A stretch of 64,000 bases of DNA, from positions 71,460,778 through 71,524,777 of the forward strand of contig CP092875.1 in NCBI GenBank assembly GCA_030710605.1. The letters run 5' to 3'. Under the pieces are notes generated by a model. That model saw nothing but the letters and a program-made list of their open reading frames with translations, ran no database searches and had not been told where the DNA came from. The stretch comes from Cordylochernes scorpioides (lineage: Eukaryota > Arthropoda > Arachnida > Pseudoscorpiones > Chernetidae). Below are positions 34,006-43,090 of this stretch, piece after piece. Position numbers and translations under genes: made by a program. Numbering within the stretch: the stretch's first letter is position 1; every line of letters starts with the position of its first letter.

Positions 34006-34715
34006 TTTATTTCTTTACATTCTCTTTTTTATTTTTGTGCAATAAATATTTTATATTTATAAATATGTTTTTATTATTTAAAACCACGTAACAAAAATAA
34101 CTGGGGTGACATTTTGGAGGTTGGAACGGATTAATGGTAGTTCAATTGTTTTGTATGGGGAAATTTGCTTCGAGATACGAGCAAGGTTGCGGAACGAATT
34201 AAACTCGTATGTCGAGGTACCACTGTATATGCATTTTTTAATTAAATATTTATTTATGGATTGCTCTAATTTCGAAAAAATATATATTTAAAAATACTTC
34301 TCATTTCTGTCTATAGATTGCGCCCTGAAGAATTATATTCGATTTTTTTTTCTAGGGACATATTTGCTATTCATTAGGAGAAAGGTGATATTTTTAATGC
34401 ATTTGTATGAAAATTTATAAGTTTTTTATATAGCGTTTGCAAGAATTTCTCTGAAAACCTTCAAGAATAATTTTAAATGATTCCCCAATAAATACTTCTG
34501 CTAGTTCATTCCGTGTTTTGTTCCAACTTTTTTTTTCTCAAGAATTCCACTTCGTTGAACGTTCTAGAGCATATTGGGTTGATCGAATGTGGTAGAAATT
34601 CCTTCCAAAAGAAGTAATATGTTGTTTTGCGTCTGTGCTGCAACAGTTTGCACAGAAATTCTGGCCAATAGATAAAGGTGGGTAATATTCAAATTTTTAG
34701 GAAAGAAAAAAAAAA

Positions 34716-35343
34716 CATCTCCTTATCGTGCAGCTGAAAGTTGCTGATGGCTTGTGCTATCTATCGGAATAAATATCAACTATTCACTGATTTTAATTAT
34801 GCCAGAATTGGCTAAATACCCATTCTTGAATAATCAAGGAAAGCTAACGACGTAAGCCTTTTGGGTTGTTGGCCCTCGTCAGCGTGGTGCAAGCTGTACC
34901 TCAATGATCCAAAAAAACTAGTCATTCAGGCATCCTGAAGAATCATGAAACGGATAGTTAAGGTCAACATGGTTAGCTTTTCTTGATTAATCAAGAATGT
35001 GTATTTGGCCAATTCTGTTTTCTTTATTCTATTCGCTCTCCACTTCTCCCATCCATATTTCCAATTTTTTTTTCAAATATTTATTTTTTCTTATAATCTG
35101 TATATATTTACCATATGTATATAATCTTTCTCCATTTTTATTTCCCACTTTCATAGGTTTCTCCGTCTTGTAACCCCAAGGAGAATCCTCTGTAAGACCT
35201 GTGTGTCTTAATAAAGGCTTTTGTGTGTGTGTGTGTGGGTATTTGGCCAATTCTGGAATAATTAAAAATCAACGAATAGTTGATATTTATTCTAATAAAT
35301 GATGCAAGCCATAAGCAACTTTAAGATGCATGATAAGGAGATG
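34716..35343. repeat. Nested foldback elements: FB-2 around FB-4
   Basis: The outer arms (34716-34775 and 35275-35343) are FB-2: GCTGAAAGTTGCTGATGGC and its complement. Inside, 34803-34848 and 34969-35017 are FB-4 arms (CCAGAATTGGCTAAATACCC to AAAGCTAAC, and inverted). The FB-4 left arm on the minus strand reads GCTGACGAGGGCCAACAACC then CAAAAGG. Copy B has the same nest at 59706-60093 without the retroposon at 35018. Confidence 0.8.
35018..35238 (+). mobile_element. 5'-truncated LINE/SINE, copy A only, 17-bp target duplication
   Basis: GTATTTGGCCAATTCTG is present at 35001-35017 and 35239-35255 and once in copy B (59990-60006). The body contains TTCTCCGTCTTGTAACCCC and CTGTGTGTCTTAATAAAGGC with a (TG)n tail. 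The same family is inserted independently in copy B at about 59118-59516. Confidence 0.9.
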
Positions 35344-35645
35344 TCTTTTTTTTCTTTCTTAATATATGCACCTTATCCCAGTACAATATCACATTTGTAC
35401 TATTTATTACATTAATATTTTTATGATTTTTACTACTAGACGAATGACTCGAGCTATGCTGGGGTTTTATCTGAATGCAATGGTGAAAAATCCGCGAGTG
35501 TATCGAAGAAAATCTTTCCTCCCTCAAAAACAAATTACAACTAGGAGAATTTTGAGCTATAAATTATCTTTATCATCGGTGATAAGAGTGTAAGCTCAGA
35601 TAAACATCCAACCTTGGCAGAATTTCACTTTTATCTACAAGTATA

Positions 35646-36464
35646 TATGCAAGTTATATTAAAATATTATTCTCTCCCTTTAATTATATATAGAAGAATG
35701 CCTGTTCTACAAACAACGAAGTTTTATAATGATTTTTGTAGCTGTATCTTTCTTGGTGGTGACCTGCTGGTGCAAGAAATTAGCAAGTTTGTGATTTTAA
35801 CGCCAAAAACATAGCTTAATTAGAGATTAATGAGAAAGTATTGGATTGATTACCAAACAGGAATATGTCTTTTCTCAATTTTGACAGCGTGGAGTGTGGT
35901 TGAATGTGGAGGAGCAAAATGACTATCATATTCTATTTCTCAATAGCTCTATACATTAATTTTCCACATTTTACACTGTGCTGTCTCAGTGATAACATGG
36001 TCACTTTGACATAGAAATTTGACAATACTGATCACCTTCTGAAATTCTTATAATCAGAATTACATATTATTTTCTCCTTAGAATTATTTCTCCTTAAAAT
36101 AAATTTATATTTTTCGTTCAAAAGAAACACATGCGTGATAATTTTAAAATGTCGTTTTACAATCATAAGCCGCATTATATTGTATTATAAATTACTTATC
36201 TGTTAAAATTTTCCTTAGGAATCTACTATGGATGACTAGGATTTATTCGTGTGCCTATCTACCTGAATGTATATACTACTTTACTTATAAAGTTATTTTA
36301 ATTAACCTTCGTTAAATTTCTGCATCTTGGATATCAGAATATACCCATTTCAATTTTTAATCCACTATCTATACTCATAATGTGTCTTCATAGGCCGTTC
36401 GGGTAAACCCGGGGCGTTGCCCGAATCACTCGGTTAGTATATTAAATATAATTCTACTGTCTTA
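35646..36464. other. Unique flank of copy A, no gene recognised
   Basis: Beyond the duplication breakpoint. 36225-36440 contains fragments like the retroposon at 38646 (GTGTGCCTATCTACCTGAATG and GTAAACCCGGGGCGTTGCCCG). The rest is AT-rich with nothing recognisable. Confidence 0.4.
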
Positions 36465-36760
36465 AAAGCTTATGTCCATAGTTTTCTTTAATACCATTTC
36501 TAAGATTCCATCCTTCAGTGTAGCATATAAAAGCAGAATGATCCAATACAGTGTTAGAGCTCTGAAGAAGTGGTCTGGTAGATTAAATTGGCGAGGCCGC
36601 TGGGAGGGTTCACCACTGATCAGCCAAGCCCTTTCAATATGTTTTCATCGCAGTAAGGACAGTAGAAGTTTGATTTATTAGTGAAAAGAAACATTCGCGT
36701 TTTAATGTTTTCATTTGTTATATATAGATGGCGTGTTATTGCTTTGTATTAATATATAGA
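36465..36760 (+). repeat. HP two-hairpin repeat copy
   Basis: Blocks TTCAGTGTAGCATATAAAAGC, TTAGAGCTCTG, GGTCTGGTAGATTAAAT, TTGGCGAGGCCGC (GAAA changed to GAGG here), GGGAGGGTTCACCACTGATC and the terminal TATAGATGGCGTGTTATTGC. Loss of both the GAAA and the TGATGAG boxes in one copy suggests decay without selection on them. Confidence 0.75.
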
Positions 36761-36796
36761 TATGAATTGAAGGATCATAATGTAATATATATAGAG

Positions 36797-36965
36797 ATTC
36801 CAGTTGGTCTCGAGGACCACGCCATCACCATCTCCTCAGCGGCGAAGTACGCGATCTACGTATTCTTCGTAGATCGCGAAATGCGTGGTGTTGCTGGAGA
36901 CCGACTGGCTTCTTCCACCAAGCTCTGCAGCGCTGGCAAAGCCTCCATATTCATTGTACATAGTG
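36797..36965. repeat. GC-rich palindromic repeat with perfect 10-bp hairpin
   Basis: GCGATCTACG, loop TATTCTT, CGTAGATCGC form a perfect hairpin at 36850-36876. The outer flanks CCAGTTGGTCTC...CCACGCC and GGTGTTGCTGGAGACCGACTGG extend the pairing imperfectly. A reverse-complement relative (GCGCCTCTGCCAGCTCTGC to GTAGATCGCG) is the insert at 50846-50998 in copy B, so it is a mobile or dispersed family. Confidence 0.65.
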
Positions 36966-37265
36966 TATATAACGCATCATTTTTAAATAGTGTAAAATGT
37001 GCACTTTGAATGTATTGACAAGATGTCAATAAAATAATTTTAATTGTCAATATAGAGAGAGACGTTAACCCCCGCATGGACAAATATCTATCTGAAGGAA
37101 GAGAAATGTCAGGCAGGTGTGGACAGCTCGAGTGATGGGGAACAGCGGGACAATGTTAGGTCTGGCTCTAAGCCAAAGCCTTTCATTCTCGTTAGCCTGA
37201 CACGACAGGATCAATCTTTGTTTTTGTCAGGCAATCTATAGATTTTCTACTCTTTCCGACATCAC

Positions 37266-38493
37266 GCTTGTTTGGCTGCACAATTACTACCATAGGAACG
37301 ATACAGAGAAGATTAGCATGGCCTCTATGATACTTTTTCGGCGGTACATATACTACAATAGGAACGATATGGAGAAGATTAGCATGGCCTCTGTGATACT
37401 TTTTCGGTGGTACATATACTAAAATCGGAACTATACATAGAAGATTAGCATGGCCCCTGTGATACTTGTTCGGCGGTACATATACTACAATAGGAACGAT
37501 ACAGAGAAGATTAGCATGGCCCCTGTGATACTTGTTCGGCGGTACAACTACTACAATAGGAACGATACAGAGAAGATTAGCATGGCCCCTGTGATACTTG
37601 TTCGGTGGTACAACTACTACAATAGGAACGATACAGAGAAGATTAGCATGGCCCCTGAGATACCAGTTCGGCGGTACAACTACTACAATAGGAACGATAC
37701 AGAGAAGATTAGCATGGCCCCTGTGATACCAGTTCGGTGGTACAACTACTACAATAAGAACGATACAGAGAAGATTAGCATGGCCCCTGTGATACTTGTT
37801 CGGTGGTACATATACTACAATAGGCACGAAGCAGAGAATATTAGCATGGCCCCTGTGATACTTGTTCGGTGGTACATACACTACAAAAAGAACGATACAG
37901 AGAAGATTAGCATGGCCCCTGTGATACTTGTTCGGTTGTACATACACTACAATAGGAACGATACAGAGAAGATTAGCATGGCCCCTGTGATACTTGTTCG
38001 GTGGTACATACACTACAATAGGAACGATACAGAGAAGATTAGCATGGCCCCTGTGATACCTGTTCGGTGGTACATACACTACAATAGGAACGATACAAAG
38101 AAGATTAGCATGGCCCCTGTGATACTTGTTCGGCGGTACATATACTACAATAGGAACGATACAGAGAAGATTAGCATGGCCCCTGTGATACCAGTTCGGC
38201 GGTACAACTACTACAATAGGAACGATACAGAGAAGATTAGCATGGCCCCTGTGATACCAGTTCGGCGGTACATATACTACAATAGGAACGATATAGAGAA
38301 GATTAGCATGGCCCCTGTGATACCAGTTCGGCGGTACAACTACTACAATAGGAACGATACAGAGAAGATTAGCATGGCCCCTGTGATACCAGTTCGGCGT
38401 TACATATACTACAATAGGAACGATATAGAGAAGATTAGCATGGCCCCTGTGATACCAGTTCGGCGGTACAACTACTACAATAGGAGAATGATA
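37266..38493 (+). repeat. 66-bp satellite derived from the 5' part of U6 snRNA, 18 units plus partial
   Basis: Each unit contains a U6-like 5' stem-loop (ACTTGTTCGGCGGTAC), CATATACTACAATAGGAACG, the ACAGAGA box, GATTAGCATGG with the AGC triad, and CCCCTG, then jumps back to the next 5' stem-loop. The internal stem-loop, 3' region and U-tail are absent. GCATG ends fall at 37320, 37386 and so on to 38442 with spacing exactly 66: 17 intervals and no indel. Because 66 is divisible by three, both strands stay open (354 and 295 codons), but this is a consequence of the period, not a gene. The last units alternate two variants (CAACTACT with ATACAGAG; CATATACT with ATATAGAG), a 132-bp higher-order unit. 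Confidence 0.95.
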
Positions 38494-39127
38494 CAGCGAT
38501 GTTTAATTAAATAATTAAAATGTTTCTAGAGATCAGTTTCTTTTTATTTTTATTTAAGCAGTCTCAAGCTTTCGGGTATTTCTGCCCTTCTACAGGAGAA
38601 CATAAATAAACGAATAAAAATGTCGCCTGATGTCGTTTTTATTCAATACTAGATGGGTGACCCGGGCTTCGCCCCGGGATTGACCCGTGTGCATATCTAC
38701 CCGAGTGATATATATTTAGATAAGATTTTTTTTATAATTGTTTGTTATTAGCATTATCTATTTGTTTGCATCAGCATAATTTAATCTAATCTTTGATAGA
38801 GGGCGCTGTTCGTGAGCTAAGTAGAATAATTTGAATATATAGTTTTAATAATTGATTTATATAATTTTTAAAATAGCCTATCGTCTTCCCCGTATTTTTT
38901 TTTACCTATGTATGGAAATTTTGGTTTGAATTAGTGAACTACTGCGAATTTGTATACCGGACATACAAACAAACAAACATACAAACATTCATTTTTATAT
39001 ATATAGATAGTTTGTTCTCCTGTAGAAGGGCAGATATACCCGAAAGCTTAAGATTACTTAAAATAAAAAGAAACTCATCTCCAGAAAGCTTTTAATTATT
39101 TAATTAATGTCCAGGAAACTTATATCA
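38491..39127. mobile_element. Inverted-repeat element (FB-7) inserted within U6 sequence
   Basis: Arms 38494-38602 and 39008-39108 are reverse complements: TTAATTAAATAATTAAAA, GTTTCTTTTTATTTT, AAGCTTTCGGGTAT, TCTGCCCTTCTACAGGAGAAC. The right arm contains CTGTAGAAGGGCAGATAT, then ACCCGAAAGCTTA. The left flank is U6 up to GATACAG; the right flank resumes U6 at ACAGAGAAG. The end motif resembles Penelope-like element termini (inference). Confidence 0.75.
38646..39008 (+). mobile_element. RTE-like SINE/LINE fragment within FB-7 loop
   Basis: CTAGATGGGTGACCCGGGC and TTCGCCCCGGG at the start, and an ACAAACAAACAAACATACAAAC run before TATATATATAGAT at the end, are typical of RTE-mobilised SINEs in arthropods. 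No coding sequence. It occupies nearly the whole loop of the FB-7 element, so it was nested there. Confidence 0.55.
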
Positions 39128-39191
39128 ATTGACAGAGAAGATTAGAATGGCCCCTGCGCAAGGATAACACGCAAAATCATGGAGCGTTCTT
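39128..39191 (+). pseudogene. U6: U6 snRNA 3' half
   Basis: Begins exactly at the ACAGAGA box and continues GATTAGAATGGCCCCTGCGC, AAGGATAACACGC, AAAATCATGGAGCGTTC. Against U6 this includes the complete internal stem-loop and 3' domain missing from the 66-bp satellite. C-to-A at the AGC triad (TTAGAATGG) and CGTG to CATGG changes show it is dead. It complements the truncated U6 at 38442-38490 on the other side of FB-7. Confidence 0.9.
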
Positions 39192-40671
39192 TACAATAAC
39201 AGAGTTGGCATTCACTTTGCTCAACCAATTTTACATAGGATTGTTATGTTGATGGATGAATTTCTGGAAGGCGATATTGTGCCGTAAATAGTTCAACTTC
39301 GCGCAACCATCTCAATATCAAGCAACCATCTCAATATCAATCTTTTTATTGTTCACATACCACCCTTACCCAGTTATACTACCTATCTAAATAATAGTAC
39401 ATCTAAGTAGCACGCCGTCTGTATTTAGAAATAAAAATCATTCAGTGCACGAAAGTTTCTTTTTAATATAAAACAAATTTCTACAACCTTTATTATCCAT
39501 CCGAACAAGGCACCTCGGTTGGCCGGTATTGTGATCAGGATGCACGGACCGATCTGATCTGCTCAATGAACAAGACTCACCACTACCTTTACTGTAATTT
39601 TTTTTTTATATTGAGAGGACCTGGCTTATCAGTGGTGAGTCATTCCATCAGTGTCTCCAGAGTTTAATCTACCTTAACGCTTTATAACTTTATTAGGCAG
39701 TTTTATTTACATATTTCTGCAAACAGACACACGGGACACTGATTCATTACACTCATGGACAAAACTTAAGGAAGTGGAATTTTTTTTGTCGCCAGTTGTT
39801 TGTTTTTTGAAGAAGACATAGGCAATTTTGTTCACACTTGATTATCTCGTGTGTCTTCAATAAAGATCACTGTGTAACAAATATCTTTCAGAGTTTAGTA
39901 TGAATCTCGATATACATGCTGGAAGGTACAACTTTCTAGAAAACTGGAAGTGTAGCGTAGGTAGAGAAAGTTTACGGAGCAATGTTATAGACATCTCCTT
40001 TAAATCCTGTCTAAAGCGGATCAAATCTTAAACTGATTCTTTCTTAAACGAACCCTGTCTTAAACGGACCCTGTCTTAAACGAACCTTTAAGTTTTGTCT
40101 ATGAGGGTATATTTAAATTATATCTAACAGGCCTTTATGGATTGGTTGCAGAAGATCAATGCTCGAAGATTGTATTTATAGGTATTTCTTCTGTTCTCGA
40201 AATACACAGATCGTTTAATCACTGATGGGGCAGGAATTCCTCAAATTGTTTTAACATTGAAGTAACAACAGTAGAAACATATTTTTATTTTTAAAAGAGC
40301 ATTCGAGAGCTATAAAGAGTTTATATTTCTGAACTATATTTGTATATTGCTATATGCAAATTTACTTAAATGCAAATAAATGGATTTTTGGGGGATTGAT
40401 ACAGTATCGTGAGATAACCCAACACTGTTTTCTTTGGGTTCTTGACACTTTCTGATTGTTGACATTTCTCGATATTCGAGTTAGTCGTCCATAGAGATTT
40501 TTTACAAAAAGCTTTATAACAAATGAAAACATCAAGACGCGAATGTCTCTTTTCACAAATAAATCATACTTCTACTGTCCTTACTAAAAAGCTTTATACG
40601 CAATTATATTTGGACACTTGAAATACTGCATTCCACACAAGGCTTCTCATTTTCTTAAACATATGTAATGA
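39192..40671. other. Repeat remnants, no gene
   Basis: 39575-39740 is a reverse HP copy (minus strand TCACCACTGATGAGTAAGCC). 39748-39950 is the second Tc1-type MITE copy (ACTCATGGACAAAACTTAAG at the left, right end decayed). 40020-40085 has a short repeated CTGTCTTAAACGGACC motif. The 64-codon minus-strand frame at 40362-40556 has no recognisable domain. Confidence 0.5.
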
Positions 40672-40902
40672 TTAATTAAAAAGGCATTTATTGGATCAAA
40701 ATATCATTTATTTTACCAATATTTCAGTTGGCTGAACGCCAACCTTTATCAAGGTGTTATAACATTTTAAAGTGTATCAACAGTTAAAAGTTGTTGACAC
40801 ACTTTAAAATGTTATAACACCTTGATAAAGGGTGGCGTTCAGCCAACTGAAATATTGGTAAAATAAATGATATTTTGATCCAATATATGCCTTTTTAATT
40901 AA
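40672..40902. repeat. FB-1 palindrome, complete
   Basis: Arms of about 110 bases: TTAATTAAAAAGGCATTTATTGG through AACCTTTATCAAGG and GTTATAACATTTTAAAGTGT, folding back around an 11-base loop near 40782-40792. The right arm reads CTTGATAAAGG, stem GTGGC/GCCAAC, TGAAATATTGG. The right flank TATTTATTTATGGATTGCTC is the family end. Confidence 0.9.
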
Positions 40903-40997
40903 ATATTTATTTATGGATTGCTCTATTTTCAATATGTGATGATGTATAAAAATAGTACAAATGTGAAATTGTATTGTTATATGGTGGATAAATTAAG

Positions 40998-41153
40998 AAA
41001 AATACATCTCCTTATCCTTAAACTGAAAGTTGTTAATGAATTGCGCCATCTGTCGGAATAAAATAAAATAAATAATCAACAGAATAGTTGATATTTATTC
41101 CGACCGATGGCGCAAGCCATTAGCAACTTTCAATTGCACGATGAGGAGATGTC
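40998..41153. repeat. FB-2 palindrome, complete
   Basis: CATCTCCTTATC, AACTGAAAGTTG, ATTGCGCCATCTGTCGG and AATAAA at the left mirror TTTATTCCGACCGATGGCGC, AAGCCATTAGCAACTTTC and GATGAGGAGATG at the right. The loop carries AATAATCAACAGAATAGTTGATAT, itself a small inverted repeat. This is the simplest full copy in the window. Confidence 0.85.
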
Positions 41154-41782
41154 TTTTTAATAAAATATGTAATGATGCAAAATTTAGAGGATTTTTGGGA
41201 ATTTTTCAGAACGTCATAGATGTATGTGTATGTATTCTGAACACTTGAAAAATATAGCAATAGAACTCTATAATTTCTACAGATCAATTGTAAATAGATT
41301 CATACGCAAAAGAGGTAGTGGGAAAGTTTTAGAACAGATGTGTAAATAAATGCCTTTTCAAACAAAGGCTCACGTGCACATGGGAAAAGGAAGGAATATT
41401 TACTGTATTATTTTGTTGTTGTATGGCGAATTCATACAGGGCAATGGGCTCTAATAAAAGCCTTTTTTTTAAACTCTGAACACTTGAACATTTGCATATT
41501 CTTGAACACTTTACATTTTTGGATGGAAGAAACTCGGCATCAGATTTCTCAATTTGCTTACATTTCTCAAGGAATATAACCTTTACACAATGGGATAAGA
41601 AACAACAACATTGTTTAGTTTGTTCGTTTGTTGTGATTTTATTGGAATTTCTGAAAGTTCTTGGCTTCAAATGAGATAACCAATATTCCTCGATGTCAGA
41701 ATAAGCCTTAACATTTCTTGAGAGTCTGCCCAAGGTAAGCACAATGGTGCCATAAATATAGAAGTATCTATAAACTTTGTTT
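41154..41782. other. No gene recognised; one long minus-strand frame
   Basis: A 137-codon minus-strand frame (41329-41742) is cysteine- and lysine-rich (TKQCCCFLSHCVKVIFLEKC) but lacks regular zinc-finger spacing or any motif I recognise. Weak similarity with 40380-40500 (GAGATAACCxA and ACATTTCTCGA) suggests both derive from one old repeat. Confidence 0.35.
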
Positions 41783-41794
41783 CATAGGATTATA

Positions 41795-42013
41795 TACACA
41801 CGCTTTATTAAGACCACCGGTCTTATACAAATTCACCACAAGAAGGAAGCATAGATGGAGCTCCAATACTCCAGGCAGCGCAGAGCTCAACAGCCTCCAG
41901 GTCCGACGCATGTCTTGTAGCCACAGAATTCACTGTGCATAGGTTCGCGTATTTTTCCTTTAAAATATTGATAATCGACGTATATCTTATTACTTGTTTT
42001 AACATATTCTAAC
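41795..42013 (-). mobile_element. 219-bp retroinsertion with 12-bp target duplication
   Basis: CATAGGATTATA occurs at 41783-41794 and 42014-42025. Between them, on the minus strand, lies a short coding-like segment, a stop, ACCGGTGGTC, a TTAATAAAGC polyadenylation signal, and a short TGTGTATA tail. Hallmarks of LINE-type retrotransposition are present, without a poly(A) tract. It may be a 5'-truncated LINE or a retrocopied small mRNA. Confidence 0.7.
41823..42005 (-). CDS. 60-codon ORF spanning the retroinsertion, unknown product
   Basis: ATG lies at the very 5' edge of the insert (42003-42005) and the frame ends 28 bases before the 3' target duplication, with the AATAAA signal just after it. 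The sequence (SVATRHASDLEAVELCAAWS, then GAPSMLPSCGEF) looks like real protein, not translated AT-rich DNA. I do not recognise it. It could be the C-terminus of a LINE protein or a processed host fragment. Expression is not implied. Confidence 0.35.
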   Translation of the reverse strand: MLKQVIRYTSIINILKEKYANLCTVNSVATRHASDLEAVELCAAWSIGAPSMLPSCGEFV

Positions 42014-42025
42014 CATAGGATTATA

Positions 42026-42819
42026 CAACTGCTGTGATTTTAACTAGACAAGAATCCTTCGGCAAGTTCTTGGCTTTTGGCTGGCTAGCTTTATGATACA
42101 AAGTGTTAAAACAGTAAATAATAGGGTGTTGGGAACGGCAATCATTTCGAAAGAAGTCAATAATACATACATTTCTGGTAGGGATTTGGATGCACAATTG
42201 CTAAAAAATCTATTTAGCTTTGTAGCTGGTGAAACAAAATACTGTCCTAGAATCCTACATATTCACAAAAATTATATATTTTAAAATACATATTATATTT
42301 TGCTAGAGTATCGAAAAATATGGCATAATTGTGACGCTTCAAATCTTTTATATATAAAAAATATTCAAAATTAAGTATTTGATACAGGAATTTGACGTTG
42401 AAATTTTATCGAACATTTTATTTTGAAGTTTACAAGAGATAAGGAATTTATGTTAATATACAAAATATAAAGCCATTCAATTTTTTTTTTTTTTTAGAAA
42501 GAAAAATCCACAAATATTTAATGAAAGTGAATAAAAAAACTAAGCGTAATATACCCACTTCCTGGCAAAAACCATTCAGTAGGGCACTCATCTCAAGGAC
42601 AATTTTACATCCATATGGGGCACAAGAATTTTAAATGCATTCTTTCCCAGGTATAGTCGTTTCAAGAAAAAAAAATTAAGTGAAATATCGTCGACATAAG
42701 GAACATAAAAAGTTAAAGAAAGTCAACAAAAATAAAAGACAATATATAAAAAAGATGAGTGAAGAAGAATTGCGTGTTTAAAGTGCCTTTAAAAACACAC
42801 CGCTTGAAAGAAAAAGAAA
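42026..42819. other. AT-rich upstream region, no feature recognised
   Basis: Very A-rich with no repeat boundary I can place. It lies immediately upstream of the CpG-rich promoter at 42820 and may hold distal regulatory sequence, but nothing specific is visible. Confidence 0.4.
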
Positions 42820-42940
42820 CTTAAATGCTCGCTGAAGGGATCAGACGACACTGATACGCGCATGCGCCTCGGGAACCAATGAACGTCGAGGCGTCTGGCG
42901 AAGCATCAGAGTGTCGCTGGCGGCCTGACAGTGATGTAGA
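42820..42940 (+). promoter_or_regulatory. CpG-rich promoter and 5' UTR of a host gene
   Basis: A sharp rise in GC and CpG within AT-rich DNA. CGCGCATGCGCC at 42857-42868 matches the NRF-1 palindromic site and GGAACCAATGAA holds a CCAAT box (42876). No TATA box is evident, as in many constitutively expressed genes. A minimal start-stop ORF (ATGTAG, 42934-42939) ends one base before the main ATG and could dampen translation. It fits directly with the exon that follows. Confidence 0.6.
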
Positions 42941-43090
42941 ATGCTGAAACACGTCTCAAGTACAAGCTCCGTGAGTCGGGGCAAGGCGAGGGATACAGTG
43001 AGCCTGAACAGTACTGGAAGCAGCGGATCTGGACCAGAAACTCTTTCCAGTCGTTCTTCCAGCTCAACGAGTCTGCATGATCCTCCAAAG
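42941..43090 (+). CDS. First coding exon of an unidentified host gene (50 codons)
   Basis: ATG at 42941 has A at -3 and an in-frame TGA upstream (42932-42934), which fixes the start. Fifty codons run to CCTCCAAAG followed by GTAAGA at 43091, a consensus phase-0 splice donor. The peptide starts MLKHVSSTSSVSRGKARD and ends SSSSTSLHDPPK. About a third is serine, with threonine and glycine, so it is an intrinsically disordered, likely phosphorylated N-terminus, with no signal peptide or membrane segment. Codon use is GC-rich, unlike the chance frames around it. I cannot name the gene. The next exon is not visible and the intron is probably long. The opposite strand is also open, but without promoter context. 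Confidence 0.6.

Larger units (their letters stand above)
30548..34225 (+). mobile_element. Tigger/pogo-like DNA transposon with 22-bp terminal repeats
   Basis: Both ends carry CAGTGGTACCTCGACATACG plus AG as perfect 22-bp terminal inverted repeats, and both abut TA (30546-30547 and 34226-34227). A subterminal CGAGATACGAGC motif is also repeated inverted. Removing the mariner leaves about 2.4 kb, a usual Tigger size. The transposase is broken. The element is missing from copy B. Confidence 0.95.
30232..34594. repeat. Large foldback element (FB-3) split by nested transposons
   Basis: The left arm 30232-30538 and right arm 34288-34594 are long imperfect reverse complements: CCCAATATGCTCTAGAAC, GAAGTGGAATTCTTGA, CTAGCAGAAGTATTTATTG, GGGCGCC-TCTATAGACAG. 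In copy B the arms (58333-58642 and 58868-59109 plus 59517-59595) enclose only an FB-1 element. In copy A they enclose the right end of that FB-1 element plus a Tigger that itself contains a mariner. Confidence 0.85.
15713..35645. repeat. Segmental duplication, copy A
   Basis: Collinear with 45666-60395 in the same orientation. Long stretches are nearly identical: 16444-16686 versus 46410-46652, and 22879-23121 versus 50287-50529, translate identically. Private insertions in A are 17011-19178, 19619-19989, 25218-25414, about 28591-28676, 29821-29911, 30548-34225 and 35018-35238. The right breakpoint is at 35645, after CTTTTATCTACAAGTATA. The left breakpoint is unknown because copy B begins at a gap. 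Confidence 0.93.

Noticed and set aside
37450..38514. 354-codon plus-strand and 295-codon minus-strand open frames that look like a repetitive protein
   Set aside because: They are reading frames through the U6-derived satellite. The 66-bp period keeps any stop-free phase open on both strands. There is no promoter, start context or unit-wise codon bias.
41329..41742. 137-codon minus-strand frame as a zinc-finger protein
   Set aside because: Cysteines are not spaced as C2H2 or other known fingers and there are no start or splice signals. Weak similarity to 40380-40500 suggests an old repeat.
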